Assembly: GCA_017476305.1 (NCBI GenBank) | Contig: JAFVAA010000802.1 | Location: forward strand, 1-11,081 | Direction: 5' to 3' | DNA: 11,081 nucleotides | Source of the DNA: Lachnospiraceae bacterium | GTDB taxonomy: Bacteria > Bacillota > Clostridia > Lachnospirales > Lachnospiraceae | Shown: positions 1-7,149 of the stretch, piece after piece | How positions within the stretch are numbered: position 1 is the stretch's first letter | Layout of the letters: each line of letters opens with the position of its first letter | Notes under the pieces: generated by a model | The model's database searches: none | What the model saw: only the letters and a program-made list of their open reading frames with translations | Told to the model about the DNA's origin: nothing | Translations under genes and position numbers: made by a program

Positions 1-1
1 C

Positions 2-1435
2 AAAATCCTAAAGGTCAGTGATGACGGAGATGTCAGCTTTATGCTTTATGGCTATATGAACTGCGGAGACTATGAAGGGCGGGTGGGTATCCTTTTATAC
101 GATTATAACCCAAAAGAAAATCAGATTTCAGAGAGAGTGTATATTCCTCTTTCCACGACCTATCAGCAGCTAAAGGAAGATATTGGTGATTACAGCTATT
201 TCAACAATAGGGATATCTTCTATTTTTCCTTTAATGACCGGGTATATGCTTACAATATTTCTTCCAAAAAATATGAGATCCTGACCGAGCACGCCTCAAA
301 GGACCACTTTTCCATGCTGCAAAAGGCAGGATGCTTCATCTGGTCAAATGCTGCAGAAAATTCTTCTGATGGCATTGCAGACAGTATTCAGATCTTAGAT
401 TTGGAGACTTCGAAATATATCAATGTAAAGGCACCAAAAAAAGAGGGCATCATTGTCCTCGGCACGATTGATTCAAACATTGTTTACGGCTTTGTGAAAA
501 AACAGGATGTCTTTGAAACCAGCACCGGTGAAATCGTCACACCTGCCTATAAACTATTTATCTCGGATTGTAAAGGAGAAATCCTCAGAGAGTACCATAA
601 CACAAAACGCTATGTGGTCGGTGCTGCTGTTGATGAAAATGTAATCCGTCTGGACCGGATGAAAAAGGTAGATGGCAGATTTGTTGAGACCAGCGGAGAT
701 ACCATTATTAATCAAAAGACCATAGAAACCAAATCTGTCAAGCTGACTACCCGTGTTACCCAGAAGTTTTTGACAGAATATTACCTTTCTCTCCCTGCCG
801 GATTTATTTTAAAGCAGACACCGGAGGTCTCCTCTACGAAACAGATGATGGTCACGGAAAATACCACGCTTCATCTTTCGGATGAGGAAATGCGGAATTC
901 TGTAAAATATTATGTCTATGCAAATGGGGGAATTACGAAATCAAGCACGAATATCGCGAAATCCATCCAGCTCGCGGATGAGCAGATGGGAACCGTCATG
1001 GACAGCGATGCACATATTATATGGGAACGTGGCGGAAAATTCCTAAGCAAGGAGCTTTCTGGGATTTCCTATCCAAACGACGGTTCTGGCAGTCTCAAAG
1101 CCTGCACACAGATGCTTTTACAGGCTGCGCAGATTACGACTACCACATCCGAATTAAAGGGAAAATCCACGCTTTCCATGCTGAAACGATATCTGGATTT
1201 CCCGGTCAATCTCACCGGCTGTACGGTAGATGAAATCCTCTACTTTGTCAGTGGTTCAAAGCCTGTCATTGCCATGACCGGAAATACCAGCGGCGTTTTG
1301 ATCATGGCATACACCACCACAGATGTGTCCTGGATGGATCCGAATACGATGCAGCGGCGAACCATGTCCATTGCTGCTGCAGAGGAATATTTCAAACAGT
1401 TCGATTATAAATTTATCAGTTATGTAACGAACTAA
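2..1435 (+). CDS. Large beta-strand-rich protein with degenerate C39-like C-terminal domain (5' partial)
   Basis: This frame is open from base 2 to a TAA at 1433-1435, giving 477 visible residues. The ATG at 41 has no ribosome site, so it is an internal Met and the true start lies left of the window. Visible residues about 1-260 form short hydrophobic strand/turn units (for example RVGILLYDYN, DRVYAYNISS, SIQILDLETSK) that suggest beta-propeller-like repeats. The last ~120 residues resemble the papain-fold C39-like family (Peptidase_C39_2). They show a Cys-led helix (KACTQMLLQAAQ, Cys at visible residue 368), then DEILYFVSGSKPVIAMTG, then GVLIMAY and WMDP. In active members a His precedes the GVLIMAY-like strand; here the residues are NTS, so catalysis is probably lost. 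No membrane segment or anchor is visible in this part. Location is probably cell surface, judged from the neighbours. The protein is unrecognised overall; the C39 resemblance is by eye. Confidence 0.85.
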   Translation, partial: KILKVSDDGDVSFMLYGYMNCGDYEGRVGILLYDYNPKENQISERVYIPLSTTYQQLKEDIGDYSYFNNRDIFYFSFNDRVYAYNISSKKYEILTEHASKDHFSMLQKAGCFIWSNAAENSSDGIADSIQILDLETSKYINVKAPKKEGIIVLGTIDSNIVYGFVKKQDVFETSTGEIVTPAYKLFISDCKGEILREYHNTKRYVVGAAVDENVIRLDRMKKVDGRFVETSGDTIINQKTIETKSVKLTTRVTQKFLTEYYLSLPAGFILKQTPEVSSTKQMMVTENTTLHLSDEEMRNSVKYYVYANGGITKSSTNIAKSIQLADEQMGTVMDSDAHIIWERGGKFLSKELSGISYPNDGSGSLKACTQMLLQAAQITTTTSELKGKSTLSMLKRYLDFPVNLTGCTVDEILYFVSGSKPVIAMTGNTSGVLIMAYTTTDVSWMDPNTMQRRTMSIAAAEEYFKQFDYKFISYVTN

Positions 1436-1439
1436 ATGC

Positions 1440-1451
1440 ACAGTTCCTAAG
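1440..1451 (+). repeat. Intergenic motif copy 1 (ACAGTTCCTAAG)
   Basis: This 12-base motif differs by one base from two others at 2674-2685 and 4653-4664. It also matches, in reverse complement, the left end of the palindrome at 4559. With its left flank (ATGC) it resembles the palindrome end ATGTACAGTTCCTTAG. It sits between a stop codon and a terminator stem, overlapping the first bases of that stem. Confidence 0.5.
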
Positions 1452-1496
1452 AATTTGCACGAAAAGTATTATCTAATATTTTTCGTGCAAATTCTT
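1449..1496 (+). terminator. Strong intrinsic terminator after the first gene
   Basis: Bases 1449-1470 pair with 1475-1496 around the four-base loop ATCT. This is a 22-bp stem with one G-T wobble (1466/1479), and the outer 17 bp are perfect. A T-rich tract follows (the TTCTTTTTC around 1492-1500). It starts 13 bases after the stop codon, so it ends the first transcript and separates that gene from the next block. Confidence 0.85.
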
Positions 1497-1604
1497 TTTC
1501 ATTTTTTCGTCATTTTTCATAAAAATAAAATTTTCTTTTTATCATTTTGCCAATAGTATTTTTAAAAAAAATTTTATATGATGTTTGCAGGATTTGGAAT
1601 GGGG

Positions 1605-1610
1605 AAAGGA
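1605..1610 (+). promoter_or_regulatory. Ribosome binding site fixing the 1619 start
   Basis: AAAGGA lies 8 bases before the ATG at 1619. The upstream in-frame TTG at 1547 has only AT-rich sequence before it, so translation most likely begins at 1619. Confidence 0.65.
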
Positions 1611-1618
1611 TCCCCGAT

Positions 1619-2668
1619 ATGAAACATAAAATTTTTAAACGTTCTATTTTACTACTGATAAGTTTTCTTTTAGGCATCGTATGTGTATTTCAAATGCATT
1701 TGACATCCGTCTTTTTTTCCAGTGCATTCACAGATACCGTTAGAAATGCATCTGCAAAGGAAAACCAGATTACGAAACCGCATGGACAGATTACAGAAGC
1801 CTATCCTGTTTCTATGGGAAAAGTTTATTCTGATTCGATTCCTGCCTATGGGGTTTCCTATTACAGACTTTCTGTATCTGATTCTGTGGAAATCCATGAT
1901 ATTTGTTTCTATTTAAAAGCAGCAGCTGGAAGCAGGCTTGTTCCTAAACTGCTTGGACCTGCAGGAAATCCACTCCGTTTTAAAAGGACCGGAAAAGCCG
2001 CGGAGCTTTTGCTGACCCTGAAATCATCGCAAATAAAAAATGCAGGCCGCCTTTTTTTAGAAATAAAGAACCAGGCCTCTGTGAATGCGAAGCTCTCCCT
2101 GTCCTGTTCTGTAAAAAAACAAACTCAGGAAGCCCTAAAACCAAAGGAAGATTCTAAAAAACCACAAAAAGACACGTCGAAAAATGACTCCTCAAAAAGA
2201 AGCCCGGAAAAAAATACTGCAAAAAGCGACACTTCTGGAAAAGATGCTGCCAAAAAAGAGAACCCGGAAAAAAATCCCTCAGAGAAAGAAGCTTCCGGAA
2301 CGCCCACCCCAAATGGTAAGCTGCCGGAAAAGGACAGCCGGACAGAGGAAACTCCCACCGGATCGGAATCGCCACAGCAGAAGCCGGAAAATGGAACACT
2401 TACCTTAAAGCCTCATTTTATCCGGATAGAACCAAAGCAAAAAAGAAAGCTCACTTTTTCTGTCCGGTATGAAAACTCTGGAAAAAAGCGTCTTTTTAAA
2501 GAAAGTGATTTTATCTGGCTTAGTACGAACGAGGAAACTGCAAGTGCTGAGGATGGGATTCTCCATGCGAAAAAAGAAGGCATTGCGATTCTGTATATAA
2601 AACATAAAACAGAGCCTTCTTTAAAAGATTCTGTCCTGGTAAGGGTGTATCCCGAAAAACAGCTTTAG
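1619..2668 (+). CDS. Secreted or membrane-tethered BIG2-domain protein with charged stalk
   Basis: This predicted 349-residue envelope protein starts at the ATG with a good Shine-Dalgarno; a TTG 24 codons upstream is less likely. Residues 1-8 are basic and 9-36 hydrophobic, giving an uncleaved N-terminal anchor or a signal peptide with possible cleavage near ASA (44-46). Residues about 50-165 form a beta-rich region that could be a jelly-roll or PPC-like sandwich, unassigned. Residues about 167-262 are a low-complexity Lys/Ser/Pro/Glu stalk. Residues about 264-345 match bacterial Ig-like group 2 (BIG2): RKLTFSVRYE, DFIWLSTNEETASAEDGILH, then AKKEGIAILYIKH and a final VLVRVY strand. There is no LPXTG or lipobox, so anchoring would be by the N-terminal helix. 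It lies 35 bases upstream of the kinase gene in the same direction, so co-transcription is likely. The molecular function is unknown; an adhesive or ligand role is inference. Confidence 0.85.
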   Translation: MKHKIFKRSILLLISFLLGIVCVFQMHLTSVFFSSAFTDTVRNASAKENQITKPHGQITEAYPVSMGKVYSDSIPAYGVSYYRLSVSDSVEIHDICFYLKAAAGSRLVPKLLGPAGNPLRFKRTGKAAELLLTLKSSQIKNAGRLFLEIKNQASVNAKLSLSCSVKKQTQEALKPKEDSKKPQKDTSKNDSSKRSPEKNTAKSDTSGKDAAKKENPEKNPSEKEASGTPTPNGKLPEKDSRTEETPTGSESPQQKPENGTLTLKPHFIRIEPKQKRKLTFSVRYENSGKKRLFKESDFIWLSTNEETASAEDGILHAKKEGIAILYIKHKTEPSLKDSVLVRVYPEKQL

Positions 2669-2673
2669 CTGTT

Positions 2674-2685
2674 ACAGTTCCTTAG
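2674..2685 (+). repeat. Intergenic motif copy 2 (ACAGTTCCTTAG)
   Basis: This is an exact 12-base match to 4653-4664. It lies 6 bases after the BIG2 gene's stop codon and directly before the ribosome binding site of the kinase gene. No palindromic partner is visible, so it is either a solo end of the larger element or a regulatory site. Confidence 0.5.
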
Positions 2686-2687
2686 AG

Positions 2688-2694
2688 AGGAGAG
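2688..2694 (+). promoter_or_regulatory. Ribosome binding site supporting a TTG start
   Basis: AGGAGAG lies 9-11 bases upstream of the TTG at 2704. The next in-frame ATG (2725) has no purine-rich site before it. This makes TTG the likely start of the kinase-like gene. Confidence 0.6.
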
Positions 2695-2703
2695 TATACA
2701 AAT

Positions 2704-4497
2704 TTGAAAAACGAACTACATCTCATGCTTCCTGAAGAAATAGAAAGGGATTTTTCTTTAGAGGAAATACTTTTGGTAAAAAAAACCGCTATTTTATGCA
2801 GCTTGAAAAAGAAAGTTCCTTTTTCTGAAGCTGCCTGGATTTTAAAAATCATTCCAAAAAGGGAATATAACAAAGTTGTCTATGAAAAGCTTTCCCTTTT
2901 ATCAAAGGGCGGTATCCTTACTGCTGTACAGGAATATCACACAAAGCATTTTATTTACTTTATTTTTCCAAAGCTGCAGTCCCTGTCCTATTTAGTAAAA
3001 GCTGGAAAAATGGACTTCCATAATATAAAAGGACTGATGACGGACATTGGAGCGACCCTTCTTTCCTTACATAAAGAATCTGTCTTTCATATGGATATTG
3101 CACCTGGTAACATTTACCAAAATGACGATGGCCACTTTGTTTTAGGAGATTTTTCTTCTGCCCGCATCGTTACAGATCAGAAGAACTGTAGATTTTTTCC
3201 TGTTTATGGCCGTCCGGCTACTGGTTCTACAAAGGGCTTTTATCCTGAAAATATTTCTCCGGATATGTCCCCGGCAAATTATGATCTTTATGGTTTTTTT
3301 ATGATCCTGTTTCTTTTACTGAATCACGGGGATTCCCCTTTTTGGAAAAAGCAGACCGGTCTAAGGAAAGAAGATACCTTTGAACAGAATGAACATACTC
3401 CTTCCACGAAGTTTGATTTCCTAAAAAGCGAAGAATCAAAAGGACCGGAGGGAAAAAAACTAATAGAAAAAATAAACCGCTTTTTAAGAAATACTCTGCT
3501 GGAATGCAATACAGAGTTTTTACCTCCTCCTGTCTTTGAAAGGCGTTTTTCAGAGCTAATGGAGATTTTTAGTGAGGTAAAAGAGCAAAAAATACTGGAT
3601 TCCTTTCAATCAGAAATTTCTGATTATGAAAATAGTTTTTTTTGTTCTTTTACGGAGCCGGAAGAAAGGAAGTTTCCTGCTTTCCCTTTTTTTACAACAC
3701 AAGCAAATCATTTTTCTTTTGAGAAAAAAATAAAATATCATTCCATTCCAAAATCCTTATTTTCAAAAGAAATCTTAAATAAGTCCGCATTATATGGACT
3801 GCTGATGGTTTGTGGATTCCTATTTTTATTTGCCTGCTATCACAATATATCAAATACCGGTAAGCAGTCTAAATCAAGAACGCAGATAGAAACAAAGCAT
3901 GCAGGAACCATCCCTTCTCCTTCTATAGAGAAACATCCGCCATCCGAGGCTGACGAACTGGAGACTTCCGGCTTCTCTAATACCATACTGCCAGAAAAAA
4001 GCGAGCCCCCGGGCTCCCCCGGCACCAGTCCACAGGAACCTGATAATACAGAATTGCCTGTAAAGACTTCACTGGACCTCGCCGGTAAAAGCTTACAGAA
4101 TACTTCGTTTCTTTCAGAGACCTGGAAACCCGGTGACATTACCATTATTTTTGCACAAAACAATAAATTTTCCGGTGTTCGTTCCTTTCTTTCGTTTACA
4201 AACGTAAGGGAATTATATCTGAGCCAGAATCCCATTACTTCGATTCAGGGCATTCAGAAGTTAAAGCATTTGGAGGTTCTGGATTTATCCGGAAACAGGC
4301 TGGAGGAGATCTCCCCACTATGCTCTTTAGCAAATCTAAGGATTATAGATTTATGCGGGCAGACACATATAAAAGATATTCGTATGCTAAAGAATCTGAA
4401 AACTTTAGAATATTTGATCCTCACAAACTCGAATGTAAAGGAAGGGGAAATTTCTGCCCTGAAAAAACAGATGCCCGCTTGCAGTATTCTTTATTAA
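2704..4497 (+). CDS. Receptor-like Ser/Thr protein kinase with C-terminal leucine-rich repeats
   Basis: This 597-residue protein starts at TTG, chosen for its Shine-Dalgarno. Residues about 20-290 look like a divergent Hanks-type kinase. WILKII offers the ATP-binding Lys (K48). HMDIAPGNIY (129-138) is the catalytic loop, with D131 and N136 kept and the usual HRD Arg replaced by Met. GDFSSAR (148-154) holds the metal-binding Asp as DFS instead of DFG, PEN (181-183) may stand for APE, and NYDLYGFFMIL (192-202) fits subdomain IX. No clear glycine-rich loop is seen. Residues 362-379 form one membrane helix, followed by a Pro/Ser/Glu-rich linker (about 385-453). Residues about 455-597 are leucine-rich repeats of internalin type (VRELYLSQNPITSIQGIQKL, LEVLDLSGNRLEEISPL). 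The topology would put the kinase inside and the repeats outside, as in PASTA kinases but with a different sensor. Activity is likely but unproven; the substrate is unknown. Confidence 0.85.
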   Translation: MKNELHLMLPEEIERDFSLEEILLVKKTAILCSLKKKVPFSEAAWILKIIPKREYNKVVYEKLSLLSKGGILTAVQEYHTKHFIYFIFPKLQSLSYLVKAGKMDFHNIKGLMTDIGATLLSLHKESVFHMDIAPGNIYQNDDGHFVLGDFSSARIVTDQKNCRFFPVYGRPATGSTKGFYPENISPDMSPANYDLYGFFMILFLLLNHGDSPFWKKQTGLRKEDTFEQNEHTPSTKFDFLKSEESKGPEGKKLIEKINRFLRNTLLECNTEFLPPPVFERRFSELMEIFSEVKEQKILDSFQSEISDYENSFFCSFTEPEERKFPAFPFFTTQANHFSFEKKIKYHSIPKSLFSKEILNKSALYGLLMVCGFLFLFACYHNISNTGKQSKSRTQIETKHAGTIPSPSIEKHPPSEADELETSGFSNTILPEKSEPPGSPGTSPQEPDNTELPVKTSLDLAGKSLQNTSFLSETWKPGDITIIFAQNNKFSGVRSFLSFTNVRELYLSQNPITSIQGIQKLKHLEVLDLSGNRLEEISPLCSLANLRIIDLCGQTHIKDIRMLKNLKTLEYLILTNSNVKEGEISALKKQMPACSILY

Positions 4498-4534
4498 CAC
4501 ATAACGAAATACTTTTTGGAGTTCAATATACTCA

Positions 4535-4562
4535 CTAACGAAATGTATTTCTATTTCGTTAG
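4535..4562 (+). repeat. Hairpin CTAACGAAAT / ATTTCGTTAG
   Basis: A perfect 10-bp inverted repeat (4535-4544 and 4553-4562) with an 8-base loop lies 38 bases after the kinase stop. No T-run follows, so it is not a classic terminator. The left arm also occurs at 4502-4510 (TAACGAAAT), so the right arm could pair with either copy. Its right arm merges into the larger palindrome starting at 4559. Its left flank and arm (TATACTCACTAACG) resemble those of the terminator at 7111. Confidence 0.6.
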
Positions 4563-4664
4563 GAACGGTGCATAATTAAATTTAGCATTTCTTCGCTTGA
4601 AACACTTACACATATGGTGTTTCAAGGGAAGAAATGACTAAATGATTTATGTACAGTTCCTTAG
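4559..4664. repeat. Large imperfect palindromic element with terminal inverted repeats
   Basis: The outer arms TTAGGAACGGTGCATAA (4559-4575) and TTATGTACAGTTCCTTAG (4647-4664) are near-complementary. The inner arms 4580-4605 and 4617-4643 are complementary over about 26 bp with one mismatch and one extra base, around an 11-base loop containing CATATG. The element encodes no protein. It looks like a small non-autonomous palindromic repeat or MITE-like sequence that would fold into a long hairpin as RNA on either strand. Its right end is 29 bases before the next ATG, so it sits in that gene's leader. Single copies of its right-end motif occur at 1440 and 2674. Confidence 0.7.
4653..4664 (+). 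repeat. Intergenic motif copy 3 (ACAGTTCCTTAG)
   Basis: This is the right-terminal motif of the palindromic element and is identical to 2674-2685. It lies 16 bases upstream of the AGGAG ribosome site of the downstream secreted-protein gene, a position similar to copy 2. Confidence 0.5.
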
Positions 4665-4693
4665 CGAAAACCAAATAGAAAGGAGCATCATCT

Positions 4694-7099
4694 ATGATCA
4701 TACCAGTATTTCAAAAAATTTCCCCCCGTCCCCCCTTTATCGGAGTTCTCTCCTGCAGCACTTTTGTATTTTTTTCTATATTCTTTATTTTGGTGAGTGG
4801 CTTCGCACATACTGCCTGTGCGGAAACGAACGCTCCTTCCTTTGACAGGACCGTTTCAACCCTTGCTGTAGGAAAGCATGCCACTGTTTCGATAAAAAAT
4901 CTCCCTGGCCAAAGCAGAGTTTCATTTTCCTCATCCAATCCAAAAATGGCATCCGTGAGCCAGCGCACGGATAAGATATCTGCAAAGCTTTCCGCAAAAA
5001 AATGCGGAAACGTTACGATCTCTGCACAAATTTATCGGAAAAATGGTACGAAAATAAGGACTCTGAAAATGAAGATCCGCATTTTGCCAAAAGACTATAT
5101 TGAAAATGCCCGCTTTTCCCTTAAACAGACTATTAATTCCTACAGCTTTACCCTTCGGCTGAAGGCCAGCCGTATCATTTTAAAAAAGGAAATTAGAAAA
5201 AGCAAACTGACGCTCACACCGGAAGGAAAGAAAGCACCCAGGCTTTCTGCCGACTTTTCAAAGCTTTCTCCAGACGGAAAAGAAATTGTATATCTTTTAG
5301 ATTCCGCAAGCAGAAAAAAGCTTTGCCCGCACGATTGCTCCATGGACGGAGCTTATATGATTTTTTCAAATTCTTTTTCCCAAAAGATAAGAGCACACTA
5401 CAAAGAGCGGTTAGATACAGAAAATATTTCCGGTTTTGTATTGGATGCCTGCGGTACCCCTCTGTCCGGTGCCTTTGTTTCCTATCAGACCACAGAAGGT
5501 GCGGCTGCCTCCTATACGGATAAAACCGGTCACTATGAGGTAAAGAAAAAAGGGGCTCCTATCTCCCTAACCGTTAAAAAGAAAGGCTATCAGACAGAAA
5601 CCCTGTATTCTTTGACTCTGTCAAAAAAGGGGACGATTTGTGAAAATATCATACTCAAATCAAAAACGACTGCAGACGCTTCCTTAGATCTCCTCGTGAA
5701 AACCGAAGACGGAACACCCGTGCCAAATGCACAGGTTCTTCTCCTTCCGAAAGGGAAGATTTCATCAAAGAAGCTTTCTTCCATAACACAGGACCATTTT
5801 TTACCAGAGGATACGCTGATTTCTGAAAAAACAGGAACAGATGGAACACTTCTGCTCGCAAGCTCCAAAAACCAAAAATCAAAGGCATATCCATATACCC
5901 GATTGACATCGGCTGCCCCGGCTTCCCTTTCTCTCCTCTCCTCCTACACCTCTGCAGCCACAAGGTCTGCCACCCTCCCCGTCACATATGCGGAGAACGA
6001 GGAATACACCCTGTATGTATATAAAAATACACCAAAAAATTCTCCCTCCTATGAATCCTGTAAACTGACCTTTTCGCCCTCTTCCTTTTACACAAATCAT
6101 CTTCATTTTGAAATCCTGCTTAAAAAATGCGATACGCTGGATACCTCCATGCTTTCTATAAGTCTCGAATCCCTGAAAATTGCGAATGAATTGAAAGCAC
6201 TTTCCTTTTCTCTCTTTGAACCCGGTCAAAAAAAGGCTGTATATGAAAACTCCTTTACGATCGCAAATGAAAGAAATACGAATCCTGAAATGACTTTGGG
6301 ACATCATGTTATCAAAGAAAATACACAGCTATTTTCCATTTCCCGTATTCCGGTCTCTTTATCAAGTGGTATTTATTTTCTAAGGATTTCCGGTCTCGAT
6401 GAAAATGGAGAGTCCCTTTATTCTTCAGCTGTTACCGAAATCCAGGTAAAAGATAACTGCATCTCTCCTGTTACGATCAAACTGTTTCAAAAGAGCTATT
6501 CCCGGCTTTTCGCCTACTATTCCGGAGATAAGCTGCCGGAATTAAAAATTTCCTTTGATCTTTACCAAAAAGCCGGAGAAAACTATTTCTATTTCGATAC
6601 AGTCTCCTCCTCTGCTTTTAAAGAAAATCTGCCCGATTTATACACAGCAGACCTTTTTCTCTCCTGCCTGCTGCCACAGGAAACCTATCTTTTCTTACCT
6701 GGAGAGGCACTTTTTCGTCCCGCTTCCTTTTTGATACTTGATATTTCCTCTGAAGATCTGCATCCGACAGAAAATGCTGCCCTTACTGCACCACCATTTT
6801 CAAAATGTGCCTGCACCTACACAAAATATGGCCAGATAGAAATGCCGCCGGATTTTTCTGAAGATTCTGTCCATATATTTACAGGAACCGACATCCATCT
6901 TACCAGGGAACAGATCCGCACAGAGCCTTCCTATCCAAATTCCGTCATAGCCCTGTATAAAAAAGACGGTACCCTTATCAGCACGACCCTCTCGCCAAAG
7001 CTTGATAGAAATACCGTATTGAAAGAAAGCTCCGATACCATCATAGATATCTATACGAATCATGAGCTTTTACTGACGAACCAGAGCTCCTATCAGTAA
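4694..7099 (+). CDS. Large secreted protein with BIG2-like and carboxypeptidase-regulatory-like domains
   Basis: This 801-residue protein starts at an ATG 8 bases after AGGAG (4681-4685). Residues 1-43 are a long signal peptide with hydrophobic core about 20-37 and probable cleavage after AHTACA (43). Residues about 51-131 resemble a BIG2 Ig-like domain (VGKHATVSIKNL, VSFSSSNPKMASVSQ, final MKIRIL). Residues about 245-321 match the carboxypeptidase-regulatory-like or Cna-B-like fold: ISGFVLDACGTPLSGAFVSY, then YTDKTGHYEVKKKG and ISLTVKKKGYQTE. A second copy starts at about 329 (DLLVKTEDGTPVPNAQVLLL). The C-terminal ~340 residues are beta-rich and unrecognised. There is no LPXTG, SLH or C-terminal membrane segment, so it is probably released or non-covalently held. 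It is third in the surface block, 196 bases after the kinase gene, and ends at a terminator. A structural or ligand role is inference. Confidence 0.85.
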   Translation: MIIPVFQKISPRPPFIGVLSCSTFVFFSIFFILVSGFAHTACAETNAPSFDRTVSTLAVGKHATVSIKNLPGQSRVSFSSSNPKMASVSQRTDKISAKLSAKKCGNVTISAQIYRKNGTKIRTLKMKIRILPKDYIENARFSLKQTINSYSFTLRLKASRIILKKEIRKSKLTLTPEGKKAPRLSADFSKLSPDGKEIVYLLDSASRKKLCPHDCSMDGAYMIFSNSFSQKIRAHYKERLDTENISGFVLDACGTPLSGAFVSYQTTEGAAASYTDKTGHYEVKKKGAPISLTVKKKGYQTETLYSLTLSKKGTICENIILKSKTTADASLDLLVKTEDGTPVPNAQVLLLPKGKISSKKLSSITQDHFLPEDTLISEKTGTDGTLLLASSKNQKSKAYPYTRLTSAAPASLSLLSSYTSAATRSATLPVTYAENEEYTLYVYKNTPKNSPSYESCKLTFSPSSFYTNHLHFEILLKKCDTLDTSMLSISLESLKIANELKALSFSLFEPGQKKAVYENSFTIANERNTNPEMTLGHHVIKENTQLFSISRIPVSLSSGIYFLRISGLDENGESLYSSAVTEIQVKDNCISPVTIKLFQKSYSRLFAYYSGDKLPELKISFDLYQKAGENYFYFDTVSSSAFKENLPDLYTADLFLSCLLPQETYLFLPGEALFRPASFLILDISSEDLHPTENAALTAPPFSKCACTYTKYGQIEMPPDFSEDSVHIFTGTDIHLTREQIRTEPSYPNSVIALYKKDGTLISTTLSPKLDRNTVLKESSDTIIDIYTNHELLLTNQSSYQ

Positions 7100-7110
7100 T
7101 CCGATTTTTT

Positions 7111-7149
7111 TATACTCATTAACGGAATTACACTCCGTTAATGAGTATA
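7111..7149. terminator. Bidirectional terminator between convergent genes
   Basis: TATACTCATTAACGGA (7111-7126) and its exact complement (7134-7149) form a 16-bp stem with a 7-base loop. T6 lies on the left (7105-7110) and an A-run on the right, so each strand gives a stem followed by a U-tract. It ends the + strand surface block and the - strand cdd-pdp unit. The pdp stop codon (7138-7140) lies inside the right arm. Confidence 0.9.

Noticed and set aside
1455..1482. Promoter-like TTGCAC ... TATTTT
   Set aside because: It lies entirely within the terminator stem and the apparent boxes are a by-product of the inverted repeat.
1547..1618. N-terminal extension of the BIG2 protein from a TTG
   Set aside because: There is no Shine-Dalgarno before 1547. 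The extension is Ile/Lys-rich leader translation, and a good ribosome site plus signal-like sequence begin at 1619.
2658..2673. Small palindrome AACAGCT-TT-AGCTGTT over the BIG2 gene stop
   Set aside because: The loop is only two bases, the usable stem is about five pairs, and no T-run follows, so it is not a credible terminator.
3840..4235. 131-codon open frame on the - strand
   Set aside because: It lies antisense to the linker and LRR start of the kinase-like gene; its composition mirrors the low-complexity linker.
5879..6307. 142-codon open frame on the - strand
   Set aside because: It is antisense to the 801-residue secreted protein, whose signal peptide and domains are clear. It has no ribosome site and no recognisable motif.
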